Shown here piece by piece: positions 26,754 to 37,960 of a DNA stretch of 64,000 bases (position 1 is its first letter; every line of letters starts with the position of its first letter). This DNA comes from Anisakis pegreffii (lineage: Eukaryota; Nematoda; Chromadorea; Rhabditida; Anisakidae). Where the stretch lies: NCBI GenBank assembly GCA_035041965.1, contig JAPYMA010000758.1:248001-312000 (forward strand). The letters are read 5' to 3'. The notes below the pieces were generated by a model, which saw only the letters and a program-made list of their open reading frames with translations, searched no databases and was not told the DNA's origin. A program made the position numbers and the translations under genes.

Positions 26754-28834
26754 GCAAACTACGACTCGAAACCATTCTGAAATTCATTACAACTTTCATA
26801 AATCACTATATCTGAATAGCGCGCTTCATCGAACTAACAAAATTATAACAAACACGGAATTATTACAAATTAGGAGCCTTCATCACATACAATCACTATG
26901 GGATGAACTTCCTCGGGGAATGGATTTCTAGGTGTAAGATTCGAAACTTGTAATTTTTTCATCATCAGAACTTGAGAATTGCAGAAAGTTCACAGCCCGT
27001 AGTAGAATTCTGGCATGATATTCTAGTACCTCACTCATTCACCCTCTCCGTCAAATTGACTGCAATATTAAAAAATTATTACGACATTGGTGCGCAAAAT
27101 TCGCAGTCTTTACCGTCGTTTATTTTGGCTCACCGATCGAATGGGCAGAAAATGAAAATGGCCACTGGCACAAATTTTCACGCTTTTTCGAACGGTGTTG
27201 ATTTCGTCCCAATCGTTTATAGGAACTAATCAGGCCTGCCTTGTAAGCAGCACTTTTTCTATCAAGCCAGTCAAAATAACAAGCTTATTCATACAGTCAA
27301 AGATGGTTTACGTGCATCCGAGTAAAGAAGCAGCGCTTCATTTTTGTTAACGAATAAAAATTCTGTGAATTTAAACCAAGTTAAAGCAAATAACATATTT
27401 ATTTCCTTGTTCACAGCTAAACTAAGAGTTTCAATTCAACTTCTTCACAACTACACCTAGATGACCATTGATGTCGAAAGGTCCGCAAAAGTCCGCTTCT
27501 GCTAGAACGTGTAAAGCATTCACGATATGATGGCAACAAATTTGCTGCAAAAATAGCACTTGCTTAAATACGTACATCAAAAAAAAAAGTCAATTCAGTG
27601 TTCAAACATCGGACATAACAGTTGCTCACAGTTATTCAGCCTTAAGCATTATTTCAAAAAGTGATTAAAATGGAATAAAAAGTAAATGATTCGAGTACAA
27701 ACGAATCACTGAACTGAAATGTAGCCCACAAGAAAAGCATTAGCTGAACAAAATAGTCATGCCATTAACAGAACGAAAATACCGACCGCAATCAACTCCC
27801 CTCGTGAGATGAACAGTGCGTGATTGCGAAAATAATGCCTATGTAGTATTACGTTGCAATGAATGTCAAATTCAAATGCATCATACTCCCATCTTACAGC
27901 TTCGTGTGTTTTGAAAAACATTCATCGTTTTCAAGATCGTTATCTTTTTGTTTCTTTCAGCATTTATTGAAATAATATTTAGACGGGCAGTGGATGCGAT
28001 CAGAAATCGATTTTCGTGTTGTGTTTTGTGAAAATTCAATGAATGAACAGCCTTTCAGAGGACAACTCGTGTTCGTTGAAGGGAATTTTATTGTTTCAGT
28101 AAAATTGTGTTATGCATTGTTGCTATGAAAAGAGATTGAGATATTGCAAATGTTTTATTTTGTACACCCGTTGTACAAAAAACGCAAAAAATAGCACGTA
28201 CAATTAAGAACGCAATGATACACGTAAAAAGAAGATTTTAAAAGCTGAGATAGACTAATTAGTAGTTGAGGTCATTCAAAGATACCTGATTGAAGATATT
28301 AAGGAACAAAAATTGTAAATAAATTAGTACTTCGTGCACACACACACATTCATAAGTATGTACATATTAGTACGAATGAATTGGCATCAGAATTGTATTG
28401 GCATCTTCAAAATTATGAACAAATAAACCGATGAGTATTGATTGAAACCTGCTAAAATGATTGCATTCATCATTGAAGTAACTTCGGCAAAAAGTTCGAA
28501 TGAGGTGAATGAAACACGATCGAGCAATTCAAATTATATTTTGTAGCAGGATACAATAACACTTAAACGATTCATCACGGATACTTCGATTGAGTGTAAT
28601 TAATATTGTACTTCATTTGCAAACAAGCGATCATTGAGCAGATTTCATCATTTTTTTAAAACTGCATAACTATTCAATGGTGAATTATTTTCAATAGCAC
28701 CATTTAATTGGCCGAACATCAACTTATTTCTTATCGGAACTGATGAATTGTTGGGTAACGAATGAACGAAATTGATTAAGAACGATAAATAATTTAAAGA
28801 AAGAAATAATGGTACACTCAGATGCGATGATGTA
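26754..28834. other. Intergenic region between BCKDHB and the bZIP gene
   Basis: Mostly AT-rich. The only coding-like piece is the two-part minus-strand frame at 27431-27921, which looks like a retrotransposon relic (own entry). CACACACACACA occurs near 28338. No further gene seen. Confidence 0.45.
27431..27921 (-). pseudogene. Coding-like segment, possible Ty3/gypsy retrotransposon fragment
   Basis: An ATG frame at 27921-27787 (45 codons) contains RWEYDAFEFDIHCN and NHALFISRGEL, which recalls the end of gypsy RNase H (W..L..F.FDI.Y, then ADALSR). It ends at GTCGGT. A TTGCAG acceptor opens 27544-27431 in the same phase, reading ADFCGPFDINGHLGVVV before TGA; this recalls the first catalytic Asp region of integrase (DF.GPF..GH...VVVD). 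The two pieces could be a real 82-residue two-exon gene, but the resemblance to polyprotein motifs in the right order favours a decayed element. No LTRs seen. Confidence 0.3.
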
Positions 28835-31800
28835 TCAATCGCTTTTTATTTGTTGTTGTAGATTATCAAGCAGTTTCGGCTGTGCAAACAGCATGAGATG
28901 AAGTTTAGCAGTTTCATTCTTCAATAGCGCAATCTGGCTTCGTAATTGAAGGTTCTCCTTAAACAAAGCAGATTTTTTTAAAATTTGGTTGAGAAAGCGA
29001 GCAAGTAGATGAACAAAAACTTTTTCATTCAAGACTCAAGTGAGCGATATCAGCAAGAATGAGAATGAATTTTGCACGTTTATCACGAAAGTCTCATCGT
29101 ATAAAGGTTTGTGCTGATTGTAAGTTGTAAGTTTAAGTTTTGTGTTTTGTGCTCAATTGCAAGTTTTGTGCTGCTAACGGCCAATGTTTCGTCTGTGTTT
29201 CATCATCAATTGGTTGAAATTAGCACCATGAATACACACAACTTTGGACATATGAAAGTTGTTTATGAGAAGAAAATAACGCGAGAAATGTGGTTCAAAG
29301 AAGACTCTTACTTCATGTAATCACGTTTATTAACGAATGAGATTTCGAAAACATTTGAAGTTCGGCTATTTCAACTGCGCGCAAAAACCCAAATATTTGC
29401 TTACTTACTAAGAAACCAAAAATATTGAAAAATGTGACCAAAATTGACGAGCAATGTCAGCGACGAAATATGCTTCTTGGCACAAATGGGCAATAGCGCG
29501 CTGCAGCGAAAGATCGCGAAAGATTTCGCTAAATAACGAAATAGCGGAACAGCTATTTTGCGAGTAGCTATTAGTAGCGGAGCAGAATAGCTACCAGTTA
29601 GCGAATAACGCGCTATTGCGCACCTCAGCCAAGAAGTATTTGGTGGATTATTTGATGAGAGTGTATTTCGTTACTGGCATTGCTCGTCATTTCCGATCAC
29701 ATTTTTGATTATTTTTAGTTAGATTTTCCGCAATTTTCACAAAATAATTGAGATGCATCAATAAGTCATTAATTCAGAATGCTTGATAGTGAGTGCTTTT
29801 GCTGCTGAATTTAACATGCGTTAAACCTGTTCAAGGAATGCAGCTTTCGTTGAAATTGCCTCTTCTTTCTGCCGTCTTGCATCACGTGATCTTTTCGCTG
29901 CATCGTTATTCTTTCGTCTCCTCTCAAAATACGCTTCATCCTGCAATTAAATGCATTAATCAAAATTTGCTAACTCAGTAAATCAACTCAAAAATGTGTT
30001 GAGGAAGTGCTTCAAAAAAAAAAAGTAGAGAGAAAAGAGTGAATAATGAATAAGGAATGAGCAAAAAGCTGAAAGGGCAGAGGTCACGTCACATTCATTT
30101 GAATTGCCTTGATGTGTTCATAACGCCATCACATTTATATGCATTGTCATCATCGTATAAATAAAAGATCGATGCTATTCTGGTGATGCTCAATCAATTA
30201 ATTGTTATAATCATCGCAACAGGTCACATCATCTGCACTATTCTACTCATCACTAGAGTTACAATTTATTATTACCTCTATTGAATTCTTCATTCAGATT
30301 TACTATACCACGAATCACCACTCGACCCAACATGAATGTGTTCATCCGAGCAAAAAATGCATTTCGCATTCACCTCACAATTATCAGTTTTTCATTCATT
30401 CCCAATAAATCTACTTCTATCAAATGTCGTCAATCTCTTCGAAACAAATCAGTAGTGCATAACCAGTAGTTTAGCGCATTCATGCTTTATTTTTATGAAT
30501 TTGATTATTTTCTCTCTACCTCATTCCACCGAACGATTAATAAAATCTACATATCTTCAACCAATGCTCACTGATTCCCCTCAATGACATCAGTGAACTT
30601 GGTTCTCTGAGAACAACCTCAAAAAGGTGAACGGAATATCCTAAAAGACTATTTAATGACATAACTTGTTTCTACAAGTTACCTCACTCTACTCATCATT
30701 ACATACCTGATCTATTTGCACAAACTCGCTACAGCAAAATTTTAGGAATAGCAAATTTCGCAGTTAAAACGATTTTTAAACCTAATGAAATTTTATTTGC
30801 ACTCAGAAGAAGAAAAATGTGAGCATGTATAATACTGTTTAATAAAATCTTGCAGTAGTTTGCCAGCAAAAATGACGCATATTTTAACTGTCAAATCATA
30901 GGAGAAACACATTTTCAGTGCTTGTGCGCAATATGAATGCAGGGAAAAAAGGAAAAATGATTGATAGGAAATGATTATCAACACGTCAATGGAACAGAAT
31001 ACAGGATAAGGGATGACCTCAATAAATAAATTTGCATTACGTACATATTTATTTATATGTTGCATCTATCTAACAGTTGCATTCGAGTCTTTGTAATAAA
31101 GTGGCAGTTGCTTGAATTAATTCTTCCACTAGCAACGAAACGTTGCAAAAACAGCAGTGAAACGAGGTCATCCTCATAATCACTTATTCAATTCCTTCTC
31201 TCTCCGTTCATAATTATTACAAAACAGACCTTTGGAATTTAGTTTATTCAAGCTACACTTTTGCTAAAAAATATATTTTTATGTAGGTACAAAATATGAG
31301 AATTATCCCACTTTGTTGGTACAGAACTATAAACTGGCTATTGCGTTCTTTCACTTAATAGATTCGTTTATGGAGGGATTAGTTGAAGTTGAGTTATTTT
31401 CATTGCTTGAAATACCCAATCACTGCATATATGTAACTGCACAACGACCTTATCACAGAAGTTTTAATGAGTATGAATGATGCATGATAATATATTTGAA
31501 AAATTATCTTCGAGCGCAAAGATTAATTATTTAGACGTTTGCTGATGTATTCTAATACTATCGTTGTAGTGCCGAACAACTAAATCGATAGCTGTTATTT
31601 TAGAATGAGTGTGAATAAATGTGAAATGAAACCTTTTTATCATTAGGTATTGGCGCAGGTTGTTTCCGTTGTGGAGATTGTTGTGGACTAGAGGAGATGA
31701 CCGAAGAGGAAGAGCACGATTGAGGACTTTGTGGAGGTTGCACATCAAGTGCAACACGCTTTGTGCTTGATGGATTAGTGCTTAATGATGAATAGTTTCG

Positions 31801-32165
31801 TAGATGCTGTGTTAGTGATAAAAGTGACGAAGGATCTGAGAATGATAACGGTGGGTTGCCACTTGCTGAAATCGTATGCGAATGTCGCAGTATTGATAGG
31901 GCCGTATTTAAATCCATTAGTGAGTTGAGTGCAGAGGACGATGAATCCGGATATGTTCTGAAAATCCATCTTCTTTTAATTAGTGATAATATTGCGGCAA
32001 TTATTTTTTTTGGTGGAACATATTCGATATCCTCCAAAAAAATTTAAGAAATGTGAATAAAAAATGTGAAAGTAAAAAAGAATAAAGTACGAACATTGTT
32101 TGTATTTTAGGAGAATGAATTTGGGTGATACGAGGACGAGATAAATCAACCGTTATACTGTCCAT
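28835..32165 (-). CDS. PAR/CES-2-type bZIP transcription factor
   Basis: A nuclear DNA-binding protein that should bind TTACGTAA-like sites as a dimer. In nematodes this family includes CES-2 (cell-death specification) and ATF-2; vertebrate relatives are HLF, TEF and DBP. Four exons, 32165-32095, 31957-31633, 29940-29827 and 28957-28835, give 210 residues with matching phases. Residues 1-132 are Ser/Pro-rich, with [20 protein letters not shown] and [13 protein letters not shown], and end APIPNDKK, the usual lead into the PAR basic region. Exon 3 is the basic region ([20 protein letters not shown], then [10 protein letters not shown]). Exon 4 is the leucine zipper ([20 protein letters not shown]), ending at LQQQIKSD. 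The first donor is GTTCGT; the last acceptor is TTTAAG. Introns 2 and 3 are long (1692 and 869 bases). Which nematode paralogue it is cannot be settled by eye. Confidence 0.9.
29380..29740. repeat. Long imperfect inverted repeat with hAT-like core, in a bZIP intron
   Basis: The left arm (about 29425-29510) runs AAAAATGTGACC, GACGAGCAATG, GACGAAATATGCTTCTTGGC and GGGCAATAGCGCGCT. The right arm (about 29600-29715) carries the reverse complements, GCGCTATTGCGC, GCCAAGAAGTATT, TATTTCG and CATTGCTCGTC, with scattered mismatches and one indel; weaker pairing extends outward. The centre repeats AGCGAAAGATCGCGAAAG and TAGCGGAGC, resembling the subterminal repeats of the hAT element at 12753. It lies in intron 3 of the bZIP gene, about 90 bases below the exon 3 donor (29827). 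Probably a foldback or MITE relative. Confidence 0.7.
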
Positions 32166-32239
32166 AGTTGAGTGTTGTATGCAACAGTTGGTTGTTGAAT
32201 AGGGTAGATATTCTTTGGTTCGTTATGCAGCAGCAACAG

Positions 32240-32400
32240 TAGGGTTGAAAGGTCAGCAGTCCGATAGCCTAGCCCTTACAAATGTTGTCTGCCGCAAAGA
32301 GCGATCGCCTTCCTTTTCTCAAATAGCTTACCCTCGCACGTGCTCCGCCCCGAAGTGACCCATGCTGACCTCAAGTTAACCGACGAACTCTTCTTATGTC
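32240..32400 (-). promoter_or_regulatory. GC-rich putative promoter of the bZIP gene
   Basis: About 75-235 bases upstream of the bZIP ATG the composition shifts sharply to GC. The block contains GCACGTGC (an E-box, CACGTG, at about 32337-32344), CCGCCCC and CGATCGC. No open frame ties it to a protein. Promoter role is inferred from position and composition. Confidence 0.4.
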
Positions 32401-34889
32401 ATCTTTGTTCAACAATACGCATCCTCATCATCATATTTGCATTATACAACAGTCACACTCACTATAATCAAGTTCAATTTTTGAATGATACACATCGAAT
32501 GATTCACATTGTTTATTAAATTTTTTGAATGATGCTTACAATTAGGTGAAATTTAAAAATTAGATTTGAATGTATTCTGAAACACAGCATAACACGTTTA
32601 TGTGTACTTTATAATGATATTATAACTGAAAAAGTGAAGTGAACACAGAACTTGATCAACTCAACATTAAAAACAAATTTGTATGCTTGGTATAGTTATG
32701 CTTCCCTTTAAATGCGTTCTTACGCTAATAACCAAGGAACACTGCTTAAGATTTCCACGGGAGGAAACTGCCGTTATGAATTGGAACATTGCTCTTCTTC
32801 TCCTGTACAAGAGTGAAGATCAAGTTGAATGTGTCTTTATTTTGATTATAAAAAGTTATTTGATAGCATCAGACCATCATACACACTTCATAAAATATAC
32901 AATCCAAATCGTTGATCTCATGGTGCTTTCATGTTTAATGGTATGGCGTATAAAGGCAATTATTTCATTTCATTTTTTGATTGTTCAGAATAGAAAGTGA
33001 CTAGGAAATGAGGTTTTATGGAATGAAATGCTAGATGGTAAGTAAAACAAAATGCATATTTGTGACTAAACAACGTGTAGGATTGAGTGTCAGTTTACGA
33101 AACTTCTCTTAATAAGCCTTTATTAAAGAACAAAAGGTCAACCTCGACCAAACAAACTATGCGATGAACGAATGCTTGCATAAGCCTTATGTGCGTTGAT
33201 TTGTGTACGTAATGTGACTGACCTATCTTATGCGCTTTTTTTTGAACAAGCCGAAGCGGTAATTCCAATAGTGCTCTTACTGGTGGAATGACCTCGTTAT
33301 GAGGGCATCATCATCTAGAGTGCGTCTTCATTTACCGCACTCTTACCATAATTAGCTATTAATCAAACATTTCAAGCAAGTCGATCATCTCAAACACTAC
33401 GTAAGCAAGGATAACACTTATATGATGGTTATTTTTAGTAGGCAGTTGGAGAATGGCTCTGCCATGGAAAGTTGCTGGTATCTAAGTAGAAATAGCCCGT
33501 ATTTAATGAAAGTGCACCTTCTATTAAAGTTGCCTCCCAACTTTGAAAAAGTGCTCTTGTTCATGGATACATCATAAGGTGAAGTTTGCAATGAATCAGA
33601 CATATTTATTGATCCAGGATGATGTTTGAAAAAAAAGCATTAAGAACTGTTTGAAGACACAACTCTGACATAATTGTGCTTCGAAGCTATGGCTTATTGT
33701 CATGTGTGGTCTCTCTTTTGAATCTCGATTCAAATACTGATATAACTATAACTCAATGATAAAATTATTCTAGTATGGTAACAATGCAGTGTGCTCTCGA
33801 TTTATAAATTGCTTCATTCAGAAATCTGCCCATAGACAAAATTCAGAACACAGAAGTTCACGGTGAGAAAGTGGAACAAATTATGAGACTGAACGATTTT
33901 TTAGCATTCCAAAATTTTTTCGCACACAAACCAAGGAGGCAGGCTTTCGGTCTATAGCCGTCATTCTTAAGCAAATTGGGTTGCAACCTATGATGCGATG
34001 GTCAAGATAAACATACCTACTTGAAAACCTGTTCATTTAGCAGTTCCAGTCATCAATATTATTCAGCACATCATTTTTTCAGCCTTACTCCTGTATTGCT
34101 GTGTAATTTATTAGAATTCGAAAAATCAAAGATAAAAGCAACAATATTCGACTACTTAACTTTCTGCTCTTTGCGTTTCGCCGACAGCATTCTATATTGA
34201 AATGCATATATCAGATGTAATGCATTGATGGAATGAGTTTATCGAACTGAGGTAAGATCCTTTCTGAACATATATACAATCGAAAGTCACAAATGTTTTG
34301 ATCAAAATTTATCGCTACACCTCATATATATGCGTTTCTACTTCAGTTATGATGATAGTAACAATTACAAGGTTTGATAGCTAGTCACAGGGACGTCAAC
34401 GGATGACATCTTTCGTCGACTGGTCCAAAGTATCAACGCACCGAAATCTCGCATCCAATATATCACATTATTTGCTGAATTCCAGTCTACGAACATCCAA
34501 GCATTCCAATGAATTACAGTTTCTCTGTTGAATATTGATCAAGTTTTTTTCCAAATAGCGTCTCCTAATCATCGCATGTCATGATGAAAATTTCGACTCA
34601 GTTGCTCAACAGTCTACGAACATCCAAGCATCCAACGTAACAATAAACCAGTTTCTCAGTAGATGACATGTCCACTTATATTTAGTGAATGACCTTTCAA
34701 TCCTTAATAAATGCTATCTCAGCTCTTTTATCGGTGAATTTTTAGTGAATTTCTTAGTGCTATATTGAAATGAAAGGCTTCAGCACTGAAAATAAAAACT
34801 GAATGAAATGCAAAGACAATTAATTATCTCATTGTCAGTGATTTTTGCTGAAATATGAGTGTGAGTCAAATAAGGAGCAAATGATGATT
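32401..34889. other. Intergenic region between the bZIP gene and the acid phosphatase gene
   Basis: No recognised gene. Two minus-strand exon-like stretches have plausible borders but unmatched phases: 34019-33922 (reads RIIGCNPICLRMTAIDRKP, donor GTTTGT) and about 34458-34393 (starts MRDFGALILWTSRRKMSS, donor GTGACT, acceptor GAATTCAG upstream). They could be chance. Short direct repeats at 34481-34636 are listed separately. Confidence 0.4.
34481..34636 (+). repeat. Short direct repeats
   Basis: CAGTCTACGAACATCCAAGC occurs at about 34484 and again at about 34609; each copy is followed within some 40 bases by CAGTTTCTC. A neighbouring segment, TGTTGAATATTGATCAAG (34526-34543), recurs at 35485-35502 inside an intron of the phosphatase gene. 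Probably fragments of one unknown dispersed repeat. Confidence 0.75.
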
Positions 34890-37800
34890 TTAAAAAATTC
34901 GACGTCTAATCGAACAATTGTATTTTTGTTGACTTTCACCACTGAAGAATTTGAAATTGGCTGATTGATCGGTTACTTCGACGCCAACAAATCCTCCATT
35001 CGTGAAGCCTAATTGAGAGAATGGATTGAATCTAGTTGGATAGCTAAAATGAACATCACTCTTTAGCAGACATCGTACAACAGCAGAAACATATTTCAAA
35101 GCATTTTACTGAATCGATCACCTGAATAAATGAGATCCCACCGGAACGTTGTTCTTATGTTTCATTGATCGATCACTTCGAGATCCAGCTCCAGAAATAA
35201 TATAATGCATTACTGATGGCTCTGATTCATCTTTCAACAACTGCTCTTCACCATCCGAATCATATGTTTCTTTGATCATTAAATGCTAAGATGTATATTT
35301 TTGAATTATCACACAAGGAAAAACGATTAGAATAAATTCAGTCAGACATTGTTTACTTTATATTAAAAAAAATTAATCCATTTCAATCCCTTTTTGAGCT
35401 CTATGACCGTCTAATATTCAATATGTTATTTCTTTTTCGAACATTCCTGAGAACTCTTGTTTCAGAATCAGTTTTAATATTGATTGTTGAATATTGATCA
35501 AGATTTTTCCAAAACACATTTTTGCAGATGATGATTCTGGAATTGAACAAAACACCTGTAAATTATGATCGTGTCCAGAAAAGTAAGCTGATGCTTTATA
35601 CTTCCTCAAAAGTGGATTCAATTTATCGACGAGACATTGCGTTGGACCATGCTCCGAAACCGAATATATGGGATAATGCCCAGCCACAAATAAGTAATCA
35701 GCTCTGCAACTTCCCTAAGTCATTTGAAAAACTCAAACGTTACCAGCAATAGTTTCGACAGAAAACATCACTCTGTTTTCAAGACGGAAGCAAAAAACAA
35801 AACAACGTATTGCAGCCAGCTGCATATGACAGGAAGATTCGATGTGCGGCTTCAGAATCATCGCGAAAGAAGCAGTTTTTTATGGCCCGGTTCAAAGCAG
35901 AGAGAAATTCATTGTTTTCTGGCAATATTGGCAACAGATACTGACGATAAAAGTAAAACTCAAGGTCACAAAAAACTGCAAGTTATGGGAGAATTCAGAT
36001 ACCAATTTCAGTAACAATGCCATAGATTCACTAAACATCTTTATTTCACAATCCAATAAGAAAAAATCTTTTTGAAGTCCCTTCATCATTAGATGAAAAT
36101 GAATACTTTGGAAAATATATTTATGCGATTGAGATCAGTGATAATTGATCTAGTTGTTTTTCAATTCACTGACGTTTTTTTTCGATTATAAAAAAGATGT
36201 TCATTCTTTAACGTACTTGGATTGACTCAGTTGTTCCTCAATCCATTGCCACTGTTTTCGAGCAGCTTCAGGATCTCTTGGATTGTTTGGTTTTTTCGAA
36301 ACATCCGCAAAAATCATATCAAAGAATCCGGCATTATCAATATCACGTGTGTTTCCACATAAAACGATTGTATCAATCATCAAAAAATCAACACTTGTGT
36401 TCTTTGCACTAAATTTATAAGAGACCTTATAATACAATGACGGATAGGTCCTGAAAAAAAATCTTTTTTCGAATCAGAATACCGAATATGAAACTAATGA
36501 ATGGTTGTATGGATGCACTTAAAAATCTATAAACAAAAACCAATTTGTGTCCAGTGCTGTTAACATTAAAGATGTGAAGTAAAGAAACAAAAAAAAAGAT
36601 GAAATTTAAAGACGACATAGCACTGATAAACGCTACAACAAAAGAGAAGCATAATCGCATGAATGTAATAAGCCAATATGAGATAAAAGAACAACAAATG
36701 AAACTGTAAGAAACCATCTCGAGCTTTGGTTTGTGTAAGCTGTTTGTGCAGTAATATTACCGAAATGATCATGATTACCACCAATCATATACCATGGTTT
36801 TTGCAGAATATCGCCATTATACACATCTGCGAAGGTACTCTAAATGTTTCTTGGCGATTTCATTCATTCATTTAAAGGTTATGAATCCAGTGAAATGTTA
36901 TTTCGAGTCAAGGATGAAAACAAAAGACATGCTGAATGCAAAAAAAATTCATAGAAGATTTCGGCATAGAAACGACTATCGTTCTGCAAACCAGTCAACT
37001 TTGAAATGCTACCAGAATTTGAGTAAACGAAAAAAAAATCATTGAAACATAAACTCGAATTCGATTAATAATGGAACTAACATCGAATCGATCGTCAAAA
37101 ACATTCTCGACACCAGTGAAATAGAAATTATCACCGACTGTTATCAGAAATTTTATTTTCATCTCTTCGCCCACTTTACTGATCGCTTTTGCAACTTTAT
37201 TTTGGGCATATGTTACATATGGATATACAGGTAATCCTTTTGAAATTAATAGTCATTTTTATTTAGAAAATCAGATGATCAATGAAAGTGTTGACCACTC
37301 GATAAGAAAAATAATGAAAAATCGATTAGAATTTTACTTTCACTGAATCGATAACTCTTATTATTACAAACTTATATTGAAAATAAGTTCAGTATTTAGT
37401 AAATGTAATTCAGTATTATTAGACAGTTTTAACACTTATTCTGAACAAATTTCGTGTTTTTCTAATCTCCAAACGTCATTGATATACATAAGAAATTAAC
37501 AACCGTGAAGCAATGAGTTCTGTAAGATTGAGCGCAACACTTGAGCACTTCATTTGGCTTTTTCTTTGACAGCAATCAACTTTTGCTGTTTTATTCTCAT
37601 ATCGTTGAGGTTGTATGCGTAAAAAAAATCAACAGGGCAAATGTGAAATTGGAGCGCAAACACAGACTTTGATTGACGTACCTCCAGTATCTCCAAGTAA
37701 CAAGAAATTGAGAGTCTTTAAATTAGATTCAATGCATCCTTCGTCAGTCGTACATTTTAAACGTTCAGCTGAAGTTTGAATTCCGCACTCTGAAAGATGA

Positions 37801-37927
37801 TGATAAATGCAAAGAAAATGCATCAAATCTTTTGTTGACAAAGAGGACAATTGAAAAATCACATACCGACAACGTGCGAGGTAACTGCTATGTAGATGAT
37901 GATACAAAAGAATACAAAACTGTACAT
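34890..37927 (-). CDS. ACP5: Purple (tartrate-resistant, ACP5-type) acid phosphatase, secreted
   Basis: A binuclear metallophosphatase of the secretory or lysosomal route that hydrolyses phosphomonoesters. Eight exons: 37927-37867, 37789-37682, 37236-37082, 36839-36715, 36450-36217, 35703-35556, 35285-35122 and 35043-34890. Phases agree and give 382 residues. Exon 1 is a signal peptide ([17 protein letters not shown]). Metal ligands are all present: Asp54 (LLLGDTGG), Asp92 and Tyr95 ([10 protein letters not shown]), Asn130 (GGNHDHFGN), His237 (VAGHYPIYS), and His272 and His274 (SGHDHNLQ). The body also matches human TRAP around [10 protein letters not shown] and the C-terminal NGGFVGVEV. The exon 1 frame was chosen over a longer overlapping frame because only it gives phase 1 and a signal peptide. 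The acceptor of exon 3 is CAAAAG, atypical. Position 36 onward has extra Cys compared with mammals (Cys22, Cys33, Cys39). Confidence 0.95.
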
Positions 37928-37958
37928 CAGTGAATGTCAAATGCAAATTTAGCGGAAC

Positions 37959-37960
37959 CT
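37959..37960 (-). other. Probable trans-splice acceptor of the acid phosphatase gene
   Basis: Minus strand CCCTTTTTCAG ends 31 bases before the signal-peptide ATG at 37927. Confidence 0.5.

Noticed and set aside
37629..37946. 105-codon open frame covering acid phosphatase exons 1-2
   Set aside because: It reads through the first intron. The true exon 1 uses a different frame that gives a signal peptide and the right phase into the next exon.
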